From positions 1-44,275 of the forward strand of contig JAFVNW010000053.1 in assembly GCA_017506175.1 (NCBI GenBank): a stretch of DNA of 44,275 nt. The letters run 5' to 3'. Both the position numbers and the translations under genes were made by a program. Below, one piece after another: positions 33,302-42,476 of the stretch (positions are counted from its first letter, which is position 1; every line of letters starts with the position of its first letter). This stretch comes from Bacteroidales bacterium. Its GTDB lineage: Bacteria; Bacteroidota; Bacteroidia; Bacteroidales; WCHB1-69. The notes under the pieces are model-generated. The model was not told the origin of the DNA. It made no database searches and saw only the letters and a program-made list of their open reading frames with translations.

Positions 33302-34324
33302 TTATTTTTCTGATAATTTTTTCTCTAATTCGGAAACGCGTTTATACAATTCCGGTAGTTTTTTCCGATAGATGATGAGGCGTTTTTCCTCGTTGAATGG
33401 GATGGCGGGCTGGCCGAGTACAATCTGGCCGCCTTGTAATGAATGGGTTACGCCGGCTTTGGCGCCCACCATGATTTTGTCGCCCAAGGCAATGTGTCCG
33501 GCCACAGCCGATTGACCGCCCATGATGCAGTGCTTGCCGACTTTGGCGGAGCCGGCGATGCCGACTTGCGCGGCGAATGCGGAGCCCTCGCCGATTTCCA
33601 CATTGTGGGCAATCTGGATGAGGTTGTCGAGTTTGACGTTCTGATGGATGACGGTGGAACCCATGGTGGCACGGTCGATGCAGGTGTTTGCGCCGATTTC
33701 CACGTTGTCTTCAATCACCACATTGCCGATTTGCGGTATCTTGATGAAGTTGTCGTCTTGCGGGGCGAAGCCGAAACCATCGGCACCGATGACCGCCCCC
33801 GCATGGATGATGCAGTTGCTACCGATAACGCACTCGGCATAGACCTTTACGCCGGCATTGAGCACGGTGTTGCTGCCCACTTTGGCATTGTCGCCCAGAC
33901 AAACCTGCGGGAAAATCTGCGTATTGTCGCCTACCACCACGTTCTCGCCGATGCTGACGAACTCGCCGATATAGACGTTCTCGCCGATTTTGGCAGACTC
34001 GGCGATGCAGGCATGCTTGGAAATCCCGCGTTTGACCGGTTTGGACTTGATGTAGAAATCAAGCAGCTTGGCGAAGGCGGAGTAGGAGTCCGCAACCTTT
34101 ATCAAGGTACACTTCACCGGATGTTCGGGTACGAAACTTTGGTTGACGATGGCAGCCGTCGCCTCGGTTTCGTAAATGTAGTGAGTGTATTTGGGATTGG
34201 CCAAAAAGGTGAGTCCGCCTTTGAAGCCCTTTTCAATTTTGCAGACGGTCGTAATCACGGCCTCTTTATCTCCGACCACTTCAGCGCCCAACAATTCTGC
34301 AATTTGTGCAACTTTAAATTCCAT
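33302..34324 (-). CDS. lpxD: UDP-3-O-acylglucosamine N-acyltransferase
   Basis: This lipid A pathway enzyme adds the second hydroxyacyl chain. In 340 residues it has the N-terminal uridine-binding domain (about 1-100), a long left-handed beta-helix of hexapeptide repeats, the HAGAVIGADGFGF segment, and the catalytic H240 in IQIAHNVEIG. The C-terminus is a helical, charged tail. It has its own -7 box and terminator. In Bacteroides, lpxD is commonly followed by lpxC-fabZ and lpxA; only lpxC follows here. Confidence 0.95.
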   Translation of the reverse strand: MEFKVAQIAELLGAEVVGDKEAVITTVCKIEKGFKGGLTFLANPKYTHYIYETEATAAIVNQSFVPEHPVKCTLIKVADSYSAFAKLLDFYIKSKPVKRGISKHACIAESAKIGENVYIGEFVSIGENVVVGDNTQIFPQVCLGDNAKVGSNTVLNAGVKVYAECVIGSNCIIHAGAVIGADGFGFAPQDDNFIKIPQIGNVVIEDNVEIGANTCIDRATMGSTVIHQNVKLDNLIQIAHNVEIGEGSAFAAQVGIAGSAKVGKHCIMGGQSAVAGHIALGDKIMVGAKAGVTHSLQGGQIVLGQPAIPFNEEKRLIIYRKKLPELYKRVSELEKKLSEK

Positions 34325-34339
34325 GATTCAAATTTTGCG

Positions 34340-34347
34340 CAAAGATA
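34340..34347 (-). promoter_or_regulatory. -7 box for lpxD
   Basis: TATCTTTG on the minus strand lies 16 nt before the lpxD start codon and matches TAnnTTTG. No -33 TTTG is seen. Confidence 0.5.
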
Positions 34348-34390
34348 CAATTTTTTGGCGGGGAGGTTTTATTAAAAAAACTTAAAAGGG

Positions 34391-36766
34391 CTAATCCTTC
34401 AGGCATCTTACCGAGCGACCGGCATCTTGGAAATCGCTAAACAGTTTTGCCTCAGGAGAATTGTAGCCGATTTGAACCACAAATGTCTTGTCGTCTTCCG
34501 CGGTGCAGCTCCAGAAGTTGGCAAATGTGCCGATGTCAACGTAGTTTTGGCAGAAAACGCCTGCCGGCGTGGCGGAAAAGTTGGTCACGTTGTTCAAATT
34601 CCTGTTGTGCCCGACGTTGTTGTTCTTGTCGTCCTCGTCCCAGCCTGATTGAGAAGCCAGTGCCTTGCCGATGTTGTCGGGATTGCCGCTGAATGCGTAT
34701 TGGCTGGCTACGTAATTGCGGAGTTGCTCCCATTCGGCTTGGGTGGGGATGTGCCATCCGTTGGGGCAGATGCCTTGGTGGTGCGTGGTTGTCGAGTCGG
34801 AATTCACTTTGCGCGCCACTGCATACCAATTGTAGAGGTAACCGTAACGGCTTTGAGAGTAGTAGGCCGGACTTTTCACATCGCTACGCAATGAGGTTCC
34901 CACGGCTGTTCCGTCAGCATAAGTCTTGGTGCGCAGATTCTCTTTCATCCAACACTGTTTGCCAATGAGTACCGTTTTGTATCTATTTCCTTCAATGTCA
35001 ACGAGTTCTGAACAAGGCTGGCCGTCTTTGCCTACCGGGCTTGTGCGGGCCGGCGTCTCATTTTCATCGCTGTTCTCATCGGAAGTCCCAATGAAATTAT
35101 CACGCTGGTTGATGCCGTTATTGCCGTCAGAGATTGCTTCTGTGTTTTCCTCTCCTTTGGAACAGGTGGACAAACCGATGATTATTCCAATGATAATCAA
35201 TGCAATTACAGCAATTACAATTGCGCGCTTTTTTCGTTTGTTGTCTTGGTTTTCTGTCATAAATGGGGAACTGAATGCTGGTTCTGTCGTAATTGGGGCG
35301 GTTGCTTTTGGGGTCGCGTTTCCCGCTTCTCCTGCGTCGGGCGTGGAATTTTTTGGGGGTGCAGAAGATGTGGAATCGACCAAATCGCGTAGGCTGGTCG
35401 GCTTGGCATCGTTATTGCTTGGTTGTGTGTGCACCAAGTCCATCAGACTGCGTTTGGTTGAAACGGGTTTTTCTGTTTCTTGCGGTTCGAGAGTTTGTTC
35501 GGTTGCAACCACCTCTTCCGAAATAGGCGTCGCTTGCTCCTCCTCAACACGCTCTTCACTCTCTTGTGCGGTTTCGTTTTCCGGTGTGGCTTCCGAATCG
35601 ATGATTTCAAATTCAACAGGAGCTTCGCTGTTTGTCTCGTTGTCGGGTGTTTCCGCTTCCTCGCTTGCGGTTTCTATGTTTTCAGGAGCGACCGTCTCTT
35701 GGGAAGTTTCCGTTTTTTCCGCCGATTCTGATTCCGAAATACTCTCTTCTTCGGGAATGCTTTCAACTTCTTCATCGGGTGCTTCGTCGGTGATTTTCTC
35801 GTTCTCAGGATTTTGATTGACTGATGCGGGGAAATTCATCTCTTCGGATGAGGCGGACGGCTCTTCTATTTCAGCGACATTTGTCGCTTCTTTAGTAGGA
35901 ATGGGAACTTCGTTGGGAGGGGTTTGCACGATAGGGGGAAGGGAGGCTATGGCTGAAGGGAGAATGGTGGTGGCGGAAAGAATGGCAAACAGCTCCTGCG
36001 TATTTTGCGTGCGGAGTGCGGGATCGGGTATCAGGCATCTTTTGAGGATCTCGTTCCACGGCGACTCAATGTGATTCAGCTTTGGGGTGAATCTGTTCTC
36101 GTTCATTTGCAAAATAAGGCTTTCGCGTACTTCATCCAAAGTGCGCATACCTTCGATGTCAAAAAGAGGTTCTCCAGTAAGTATTTCATACACAATGGCT
36201 CCGTAGCTCCAGAGGTCGGTGTTGTACCTCAGATTCTGCCCGCTTAAATATTCGGGAGAGTTGTAGCGAAGCGCTTCCAGCTCCGGTCCTTTCCCGAGCC
36301 CGAATACAACTTTGGGAATGAGGCTATGGTTGTTTCTGACCACCCAGATATCATTTGGATTCAGGTCGCAATGGAGAAGTCTGTGCGAATGCAGAAAACG
36401 GATGGCTTCCAGCAGGTCGGTTGCGAGCTGATTTCGCTGAGCGTCATCTATATCCGAAGCAAGTGTTTCAGCAAGGGGGGCATCTTGGAGGTACGGGAGT
36501 ATAGCAAAATCGAACACTCCTTGAGGCGTATTGAAAGTGTATAGCGCTTCGTAATTCGACACGTTCTGATGACGCGGAAGCATCCGCAGTGCTTCATATT
36601 CATCGTGTAGAGGAGAAGCGTCTTGGGTTACCGGAGCAATTCGGATGAGCACGATACGTTGGGTCAGACGGTCGTATCCTTTATAAACGGAAGTCCATCC
36701 GTGACCATCTATTCTGTCAGTGCGGATGTCGTATTGATAGCGTTTGAAAAAATCTTTAGGATCCAT
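34391..36766 (-). CDS. Membrane pseudokinase with FISUMP domain
   Basis: This 791-residue protein has four parts. A Ser/Thr-kinase-like domain comes first (about 10-265), with a glycine-rich loop GHGWTSVYKG and the later DLWSYGAIVYEILTGEPLF. Then come a Glu/Pro-rich acidic linker (about 285-500), one transmembrane helix (about 512-533), and a C-terminal FISUMP domain (about 575-791, with VLIGKQCWMKENLRT and CPNGWHIPTQAEWEQL). The kinase core is degenerate. The VAIK lysine is R42, the catalytic loop reads HCDLNPND instead of HRDLKPEN, and DFG reads V154-F-G. Only D134 remains, so it is probably inactive or atypical. The topology suggests a cytoplasmic kinase-like domain coupled to an extracytoplasmic FISUMP domain. 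Its ligand and partners are unknown. Confidence 0.82.
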   Translation of the reverse strand: MDPKDFFKRYQYDIRTDRIDGHGWTSVYKGYDRLTQRIVLIRIAPVTQDASPLHDEYEALRMLPRHQNVSNYEALYTFNTPQGVFDFAILPYLQDAPLAETLASDIDDAQRNQLATDLLEAIRFLHSHRLLHCDLNPNDIWVVRNNHSLIPKVVFGLGKGPELEALRYNSPEYLSGQNLRYNTDLWSYGAIVYEILTGEPLFDIEGMRTLDEVRESLILQMNENRFTPKLNHIESPWNEILKRCLIPDPALRTQNTQELFAILSATTILPSAIASLPPIVQTPPNEVPIPTKEATNVAEIEEPSASSEEMNFPASVNQNPENEKITDEAPDEEVESIPEEESISESESAEKTETSQETVAPENIETASEEAETPDNETNSEAPVEFEIIDSEATPENETAQESEERVEEEQATPISEEVVATEQTLEPQETEKPVSTKRSLMDLVHTQPSNNDAKPTSLRDLVDSTSSAPPKNSTPDAGEAGNATPKATAPITTEPAFSSPFMTENQDNKRKKRAIVIAVIALIIIGIIIGLSTCSKGEENTEAISDGNNGINQRDNFIGTSDENSDENETPARTSPVGKDGQPCSELVDIEGNRYKTVLIGKQCWMKENLRTKTYADGTAVGTSLRSDVKSPAYYSQSRYGYLYNWYAVARKVNSDSTTTHHQGICPNGWHIPTQAEWEQLRNYVASQYAFSGNPDNIGKALASQSGWDEDDKNNNVGHNRNLNNVTNFSATPAGVFCQNYVDIGTFANFWSCTAEDDKTFVVQIGYNSPEAKLFSDFQDAGRSVRCLKD

Positions 36767-36807
36767 TGTACAGTGCTTTTAACGTATTTCTTGCCAAAAT
36801 CAGCGCG

Positions 36808-36815
36808 CAAAGTTA
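36808..36815 (-). promoter_or_regulatory. -7 box for the pseudokinase gene
   Basis: TAACTTTG on the minus strand fits TAnnTTTG, 42 nt before the start codon at 36766. Confidence 0.5.
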
Positions 36816-36916
36816 CAAAACAATGCACAATTTTGTATGTGATTCTGAAACTATTTTTGACAAACAAGAACCATGAACCCATAGCATCATAGTCAATGGT
36901 CTTTAGTCAACTTTCT

Positions 36917-37777
36917 CTATTTCAATCTGATTTTCTGGCCGATTTGGAGGGTGCTTGTTTCTGTGAGGTTATTCAAAGAGTAGAGTTTTTGGAGCGGGAT
37001 GTTGTATTTCCGTCCGATGGCGGATAAAGTTTCACCCGGTTTCACCGTATGGTAACTGACATTTGGATCGGTTGTATTTTGAGTCTCATTCTCTTCCGCT
37101 GCAACGGATTCAAATTCTTTCTTGCTGATAGTCAATACGTTGCTATTGAGTTCTTCTTCTTCGAAATCAATCATCTTGGCAGGATTGAAATGTTCGTAAA
37201 GGAAGCGGGTTTCAAAATGGAGGTGGTCGCCGCTGGTCCGTCCGCTATGTCCGCCGAAGCCGATGACTTGTCCTGCCTTGACCCTCTCGTTGGATTGTAC
37301 GGCGATGGTGTTCAGGTGTGCATAAACGGTTTCCAGTCCGTTGTAATGCCGTATCACCACCACATTGCCATACGCGCCGTAATTTTTCGCCATTCTGACC
37401 ACGCCATCGAAGCAAGAAAAAATCGAGTCGTTCAGATTGATGTCAAGGTCAACGCCGGAATGCATCTGACCTTTACGGTGGCCGTAATTTGAAGTGACCA
37501 CTGCGTCGCGGCATGGCATGGAAAACGGACTGTTGTCGTTTTCAACCAGTATGATTTTGATGTCCGCATTATCGCCCAAAGAGACGCCGAGCGACTTCAA
37601 CCTGATGTGGTCGTGATTCCAATCTTGTTGGTAAAGGTTATAGGATGGAATGAGGTAATCTTCTGTAATGCAGTTCGGGCAAGGTGTCGAAGCGGAATCT
37701 GCAAGGGACTGTGCTAAGCAGTTTGTTGTTAAAATGCTGATAATGAATAAAATAACAACGATAAAGGAATTTTTCAT
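36917..37777 (-). CDS. Secreted M23 peptidase with LysM domain
   Basis: This is a probable peptidoglycan endopeptidase of 286 residues. A signal peptide (about 1-22) precedes the LytM/M23 zinc domain, which has H106-x3-D110 in MHSGVDLD and H185-L-H187 in GDHLHFE. One C-terminal LysM domain (about 241-286, YHTVKPGETLSAIGRKYNI) would bind peptidoglycan. All zinc ligands are present, so it should be active in wall remodelling or daughter-cell separation. It is the last of three closely spaced genes with the heptose adenylyltransferase and the LPG-synthase-like protein. Confidence 0.92.
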   Translation of the reverse strand: MKNSFIVVILFIISILTTNCLAQSLADSASTPCPNCITEDYLIPSYNLYQQDWNHDHIRLKSLGVSLGDNADIKIILVENDNSPFSMPCRDAVVTSNYGHRKGQMHSGVDLDINLNDSIFSCFDGVVRMAKNYGAYGNVVVIRHYNGLETVYAHLNTIAVQSNERVKAGQVIGFGGHSGRTSGDHLHFETRFLYEHFNPAKMIDFEEEELNSNVLTISKKEFESVAAEENETQNTTDPNVSYHTVKPGETLSAIGRKYNIPLQKLYSLNNLTETSTLQIGQKIRLK

Positions 37778-37803
37778 TTCAAATTTCTTTCAACAAAGGT
37801 TAT

Positions 37804-38310
37804 TTAGTGTGATTGGTGGAAGTCCCTGCCTATTTTTTCAATCATATTTGATGTGGAGTAGCCGTCAACGAAAGGGATGGTTTCTACCAACCCGCCTCGT
37901 TTCAGCACAAAATCGGCACCGACAATTTCATCCAGTTCGTAGTCGCCGCCCTTCACTAGGATATCGGGCTTGACGATGTGGATGAGTTCTTCCGGCGTAT
38001 CCTCTTCAAACAGAATGACGTATGAAACGAAGCAGAGTGAGGCGAGTTGAAGGGCGCGGTCGTTTTCGGCGTTGATGGGTCTGTCCGGCCCTTTCAGCCT
38101 GCGCACCGACTCGTCGGAATTCAGCCCTACCACAAGGCAGTCTCCCTGCGAGCGTGCCTGCGCAAGATATCTGATATGCCCATGATGCAGAATGTCGAAG
38201 CATCCGTTGGTAAAGATGACCGTTTCGAACTCGTTGCGCTCGCGCTCGGCGGCCCACTCTTCCGCGTCAATAATCTTCTTGTTGATGATAAACCAAAAGT
38301 CTTCTGCCAT
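37804..38310 (-). CDS. rfaE2: D-glycero-beta-D-manno-heptose 1-phosphate adenylyltransferase
   Basis: This nucleotidyltransferase makes ADP-heptose for the lipopolysaccharide core. The 168-residue product is the stand-alone C-terminal half of HldE. It has the signature [17 protein letters not shown] with the HxGH motif, [20 protein letters not shown], and the late [16 protein letters not shown]. The kinase half (RfaE1) is not adjacent. I place the start at 38310; the frame is open further upstream, but that part is a shadow of the neighbouring gene. Confidence 0.93.
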   Translation of the reverse strand: MAEDFWFIINKKIIDAEEWAAERERNEFETVIFTNGCFDILHHGHIRYLAQARSQGDCLVVGLNSDESVRRLKGPDRPINAENDRALQLASLCFVSYVILFEEDTPEELIHIVKPDILVKGGDYELDEIVGADFVLKRGGLVETIPFVDGYSTSNMIEKIGRDFHQSH

Positions 38311-38327
38311 AATGCATTGATTAATAG

Positions 38328-39392
38328 TTATTTCTCTTGTTCTTGGACATTCATCTTCCTTTTGGTGAGTGAAGCGGCAATCATACAGCAGGTGCCTACG
38401 CTCACCACCATCAAGGTCTGTACGCCCCAGCCGACCCAGCCTGTCGCCAACCCTTGTGTGTAGTTGACGTTGTAAAGCACAAGTGTTGCCGCCACTAAAA
38501 GCGGATATGCGCCCAGACCTCCGGGGCCAATCAAAAAACCGATGTTGCCCATCGCGAAAACTGTGAAAATGGCCATGAGCGGCAGCCCGTTCAAAAATGG
38601 AAATGCTTGAACGCAGGCAAGAACCTCCGCAAAATAGAGTATCCAGATGAGCAGGGTATATACTATAAACAGCCACGGCTTCTCCAAATCCTTGATGGAA
38701 ATCAGCCCTTGCCAAATGCCCTCAAAGAATTTTTTGATTTTGGCGAAAAATCCGATCTTGCCCCAGCGGTTCCGTGTGAGATAGGCCACCACACATAGAA
38801 TGATGATGACACCTACAATGATGAAAAACTTGTAGTTGTGAATCCAATTGTTGAAGGTGCTGCTCAGGCTTTCCCCGAGGGAAGTGCCTTGGTCATCCAC
38901 GATTAATTCCGACAACACCCTTGTATTCAATAAAATAGCAGAAATCAGCACAATTAAGAAGCAGATGAAATCCACAGCGCGCTCCGTGATGACCGTACCC
39001 AACGTCTTCTCGAAAGGCACCCTGTCGTAGTATTGGAGGTAGGTGCATCGGAGCACTTCGCCCAAACGCGGGAAGGCCAGATTCGCGAGGTAGCATACCA
39101 TCACCGAGTTGAAAACCGAGGAGGAGCGGACGTTGTAACCGAGCGGTGTCAGCAGCTGCTTGTTCCGTAGTGCGCGGATGACATTGTCGGTGAGCCCGAT
39201 GACAAACGCCAGACATAGGAAAACCCAGCCTCCGTTTTGCATTGCCACTGCAGCGCTGGATTTGAGGTCGTTCCATTGCTCTGCGTTCAAATCTTTAATT
39301 GAGAGGTAAACAAATAATATCCCGACACCGAAAAAAAGAATGAATTTCACAATTTTCTTCGTGATTTCCAATGCTTTAGATTTCTTTTCCAT
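38328..39392 (-). CDS. LPG-synthase transmembrane-domain protein (UPF0104 family)
   Basis: This polytopic membrane protein of 354 residues, with about eight helices, resembles the membrane half of MprF. Family features are [35 protein letters not shown] and the glycine-rich [10 protein letters not shown] near the C-terminus. Such proteins are thought to act as lipid flippases or transport components. The start at 39392 (MEKKSKAL) lies 17 nt after a well-formed promoter; an upstream in-frame ATG at 39428 would read across that promoter. Confidence 0.85.
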   Translation of the reverse strand: MEKKSKALEITKKIVKFILFFGVGILFVYLSIKDLNAEQWNDLKSSAAVAMQNGGWVFLCLAFVIGLTDNVIRALRNKQLLTPLGYNVRSSSVFNSVMVCYLANLAFPRLGEVLRCTYLQYYDRVPFEKTLGTVITERAVDFICFLIVLISAILLNTRVLSELIVDDQGTSLGESLSSTFNNWIHNYKFFIIVGVIIILCVVAYLTRNRWGKIGFFAKIKKFFEGIWQGLISIKDLEKPWLFIVYTLLIWILYFAEVLACVQAFPFLNGLPLMAIFTVFAMGNIGFLIGPGGLGAYPLLVAATLVLYNVNYTQGLATGWVGWGVQTLMVVSVGTCCMIAASLTKRKMNVQEQEK

Positions 39393-39408
39393 AATTAGAA
39401 TTTGACCG

Positions 39409-39440
39409 CAAAGATACAATATTTTCATTGATTGCCCAAA
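39409..39440 (-). promoter_or_regulatory. Promoter of the LPG-synthase-like gene
   Basis: On the minus strand TTTG (39437-39440) and TATCTTTG (39409-39416) are spaced 20 bp apart, a good Bacteroidota promoter between maf and the next gene. Confidence 0.7.
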
Positions 39441-39446
39441 GCGAGG

Positions 39447-40034
39447 TCAGGGCAGCTTTTCCAGCATTTGCCAGAGCATTTGGGTAGGAAGCCCCATCAC
39501 ATTGTAGAATGAACCGTCGATGTATTCAATGCCTACATAGCCAATCCATTCCTGCACGCCGTAAGCACCAGCCTTGTCAAAGGGTTGATAATGAACGATA
39601 TAGTATTCGATTTCTTCATCGGTAAGGGAACGGAATTTCACTTTCGTCTCCTGATGGCGCGTCTCTTTGTGGGTGGCGGTCATCACGGTCAGTCCGCTGA
39701 TGACGGTGTGCTCCTTGCCGGAGAGTTCTTGCAAAATCCGCAAGGCATCTTCTTTGTCTCTGGGTTTTTCAAGGATTTTATCGCCTAAAACAACAATCGT
39801 GTCACAGGCGATGAAGAGGGTGTTCGCTGGGAATCTGCTGAAATCGATGGTGGAAAGTTTGAGTTGCGACAAGTACTCCGCCACTTGCGCCGGTGCGAGG
39901 TCGTCGGGGTGGATTTCGGGTACATTGGTGGGCATCACTTCAAAGTCGAACCCCATTCCGCGCAGCAGTTCGTTGCGGCGGGGCGATTTGGAAGCGAGGT
40001 GGATTCTGTATTTTTTTAGATTGTCAATCAGCAT
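39447..40034 (-). CDS. maf: Maf-type nucleotide pyrophosphatase
   Basis: This house-cleaning enzyme hydrolyses non-canonical or methylated nucleoside triphosphates. The 195-residue product has the expected length and motifs: HLASKSPRRNELLRGMG at the N-terminus, ACDTIVVLGDKILEKP, and the later DKAGAYGVQEWIGYVGIEYIDGS. It starts 1 nt after the lon stop codon and is probably translated from the lon mRNA. Confidence 0.93.
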   Translation of the reverse strand: MLIDNLKKYRIHLASKSPRRNELLRGMGFDFEVMPTNVPEIHPDDLAPAQVAEYLSQLKLSTIDFSRFPANTLFIACDTIVVLGDKILEKPRDKEDALRILQELSGKEHTVISGLTVMTATHKETRHQETKVKFRSLTDEEIEYYIVHYQPFDKAGAYGVQEWIGYVGIEYIDGSFYNVMGLPTQMLWQMLEKLP

Positions 40035-40035
40035 G

Positions 40036-42465
40036 TTACGGTAAAACGATATAGTCGATGGCCTCTTTCATCGAATCAAAGTAGTGGAATCGCATGTTCT
40101 CAATGTAGGTCTTGTCAATTTCGTCGATGTCCTTTTTGTTGTCGGAAGAGAGCACGATGTCGTAGATGCCAGCGCGTTTGGCGGCCAGCACCTTCTCGTT
40201 GAGTCCGCCGACGGGCAGCAGTTTCCCGCGCAGCGTGATTTCTCCCGACATGGCGATTTTGTTTCTGATTTTTCTTCCTGTGAAAGTGGAAATGATGGAG
40301 GAGAGAATGGTGATGCCGGCAGAGGGGCCGTCTTTCGGGGTGGCACCCTCAGGAACATGTATGTGGATGTTTTTTTTCTTGATGAACTCTGCATCTATAT
40401 TGAAATCAGCGGTATGTGACTTGACGTATTCGTAGGCGATGGTCGCGGATTCTTTCATTACGTCGCCTAAGTTTCCGGTCATCGTCAGTTTCCCGTCGCC
40501 CTCACTGATAACGGATTCGATGAACAGGATCTCGCCGCCCACGGAAGTCCAAGCCAAGCCGGTGGCGATGCCGCAGATGTCGTTGCTGATGGCCTTGTCG
40601 CGTTGGAAAATCGGGGCGCCGAGGATGTCAACCAAGTCGTTTTCAGAGATTTTCTTTTCCAAAGTTCCTTCTTGAACGTAAAGAGCCGCGCGATGACGGA
40701 TGATCTTCGCGATGGTCTTTTCCAATCCGCGAACACCGGATTCCCGCGTGTAATTGCTGATGATGTGTTCGATGATTTTGTCGGAAAAAGAGATGGATTT
40801 CTTTTCAAATCCATTTTCTTTCATTTGTTTGGGGATCAGATGCTTCTTGGCGATGTTGATTTTCTCTTCCAGGAAATAGCCGGAAATGTCAATTACTTCC
40901 ATTCTGTCAATCAGTGCCGGCGGGATGGTGCTCAAACTGTTTGCGGTGGCGATGAAGAGGACTTTGGAGAGGTCGTAGCCGACTTCAAGGTAGTTGTCGT
41001 AGAAGGTGGAGTTCTGTTCGGGGTCCAGTACTTCAAGCAGCGCAGCGGACGGGTCGCCTTGTACGTTCATTCCCAATACTTTATCAATTTCGTCGAGTAC
41101 GAAAACGGGGTTGGAGGTGCCGGCTTTCTTAATGCTTTGGATGATGCGTCCGGGCATGGCGCCGATGTAGGTGCGGCGGTGTCCGCGAATCTCGGATTCG
41201 TCGCGCAATCCGCCCAGCGATACGCGAACGTATTTGCGTTTCAGCGCGCTGGCAATCGATCGGCCCAATGAAGTCTTGCCTACTCCTGGAGGACCAACCA
41301 AGCAGATGATGGGCGATTTCATGTCGTTGCGCAGTTTCAGTACGGCCATGTACTCAATGATGCGCTGTTTCACTTTCTCCAAGCCGAAGTGGTCGGTGTC
41401 CAGCACTTTACGGGCGCGTTTCAGATCGAAATCGTCTTCCGAGTATTCATTCCACGGCAAATCCACGATGAGCTCCAAGTAGTTGACCTGCATGGAGAAG
41501 TCGGGTGCCATGTGGTTGGATCGTTGTAGCTTCTCCAACTCGCGCTCGAATAGTTCCTGCACCGTCTTGTCCCACTTCTTGTTCGCCGCTTTCTTCTTCA
41601 AATCTTCGCAAACCCTATCGACCGGCGATTCGCCCAACTCTTTCTGTATGGTCTTAATCTGCTCATTCAGAATGTATTCTTTCTGTTGACGGTCGATTTC
41701 CTTCTTGGATTTGTCCTGTATGTTGGCCTTGATTTCCAGAATTTGCAACTCTTTATACAAATACTTCTGTACTTTATCAGCACGTTCGATCAGGTCTGGA
41801 ATTTCCAGAATCTGTTGTTTTTCAGGTATTTTCAGTCCGCCGTACGAGGCCATAAAGTGAACGAGGAAGGAGGGGCTCTCTATGTTGTTGATGGCGAACA
41901 TAGCCTCGCGCGGGAATTGCCCCGCCAGTTGAATCATTTTCTCGGCGGTTTCTTTGAGAGAGGCGACTAATGCCTTGAGGACCTTGCGATTACGTACGTT
42001 TTTGTCGAAATCGTTGGTCGGATAGTCCTGGACTTTCGCCACTAAATAGGGCGTGGTTTCCGTCAGTTCCAGCAGTTCAAAGCGTTTGAGCCCTTGCACG
42101 ATGACGGTTGCGTTTCCATCTGGTAAGTTAATGTATTTCAGTATTTTAGCAAAAGTTCCGATGTGGTATAAATCCGCCAAATCGGGGTCTTCCACCTCCG
42201 TATCTCTTTGCGTGACAATGCCGATGGGCTGATCGTGATGGGAGAAGTCATGACAAAGGTGGATGGATTTGGCGCGTCCGACGGTGATTGGAATAACAAG
42301 CCCTGGAAAGAGCACGGTGTTGCGCAGGGGCAGGATTGGGAGTGTGTCGGGCATTTTCATTTTCCGCATTCTGTCCTCGTCTTCCGCGGTGAAAAGGGGT
42401 ATGAAGTTGGCGTCGCCGGAACTGATGATTTCGCTCATAAGCTGTTCTTTATTTAGGAAGTCCAT
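40036..42465 (-). CDS. lon: ATP-dependent protease Lon
   Basis: This is a cytoplasmic AAA+ serine protease of 809 residues. The N-terminal substrate domain (about 40-240), a coiled-coil linker, the Walker A GPPGVGKTSLG (near 390) and the protease domain with S715 in PKDGPSAGI and K758 form a complete catalytic dyad and motor. It lies 11 nt after the glmU-like gene and is coupled to maf. Lon degrades damaged proteins. A direct role on tmRNA-tagged proteins here is not shown. Confidence 0.96.
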   Translation of the reverse strand: MDFLNKEQLMSEIISSGDANFIPLFTAEDEDRMRKMKMPDTLPILPLRNTVLFPGLVIPITVGRAKSIHLCHDFSHHDQPIGIVTQRDTEVEDPDLADLYHIGTFAKILKYINLPDGNATVIVQGLKRFELLELTETTPYLVAKVQDYPTNDFDKNVRNRKVLKALVASLKETAEKMIQLAGQFPREAMFAINNIESPSFLVHFMASYGGLKIPEKQQILEIPDLIERADKVQKYLYKELQILEIKANIQDKSKKEIDRQQKEYILNEQIKTIQKELGESPVDRVCEDLKKKAANKKWDKTVQELFERELEKLQRSNHMAPDFSMQVNYLELIVDLPWNEYSEDDFDLKRARKVLDTDHFGLEKVKQRIIEYMAVLKLRNDMKSPIICLVGPPGVGKTSLGRSIASALKRKYVRVSLGGLRDESEIRGHRRTYIGAMPGRIIQSIKKAGTSNPVFVLDEIDKVLGMNVQGDPSAALLEVLDPEQNSTFYDNYLEVGYDLSKVLFIATANSLSTIPPALIDRMEVIDISGYFLEEKINIAKKHLIPKQMKENGFEKKSISFSDKIIEHIISNYTRESGVRGLEKTIAKIIRHRAALYVQEGTLEKKISENDLVDILGAPIFQRDKAISNDICGIATGLAWTSVGGEILFIESVISEGDGKLTMTGNLGDVMKESATIAYEYVKSHTADFNIDAEFIKKKNIHIHVPEGATPKDGPSAGITILSSIISTFTGRKIRNKIAMSGEITLRGKLLPVGGLNEKVLAAKRAGIYDIVLSSDNKKDIDEIDKTYIENMRFHYFDSMKEAIDYIVLP

Positions 42466-42476
42466 GGTTTCAAAAT

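Noticed and set aside
33443-34375. 310-codon plus-strand ORF opposite lpxD
   Set aside because: lpxD on the other strand is full-length and clearly real; the antisense frame lies over it and encodes no recognisable domain.
34926-35816. 296-codon plus-strand ORF
   Set aside because: It is antisense to the Glu-rich linker of the pseudokinase; its Ser/Val-rich composition comes from the reverse reading of GAA/GAG-type codons.
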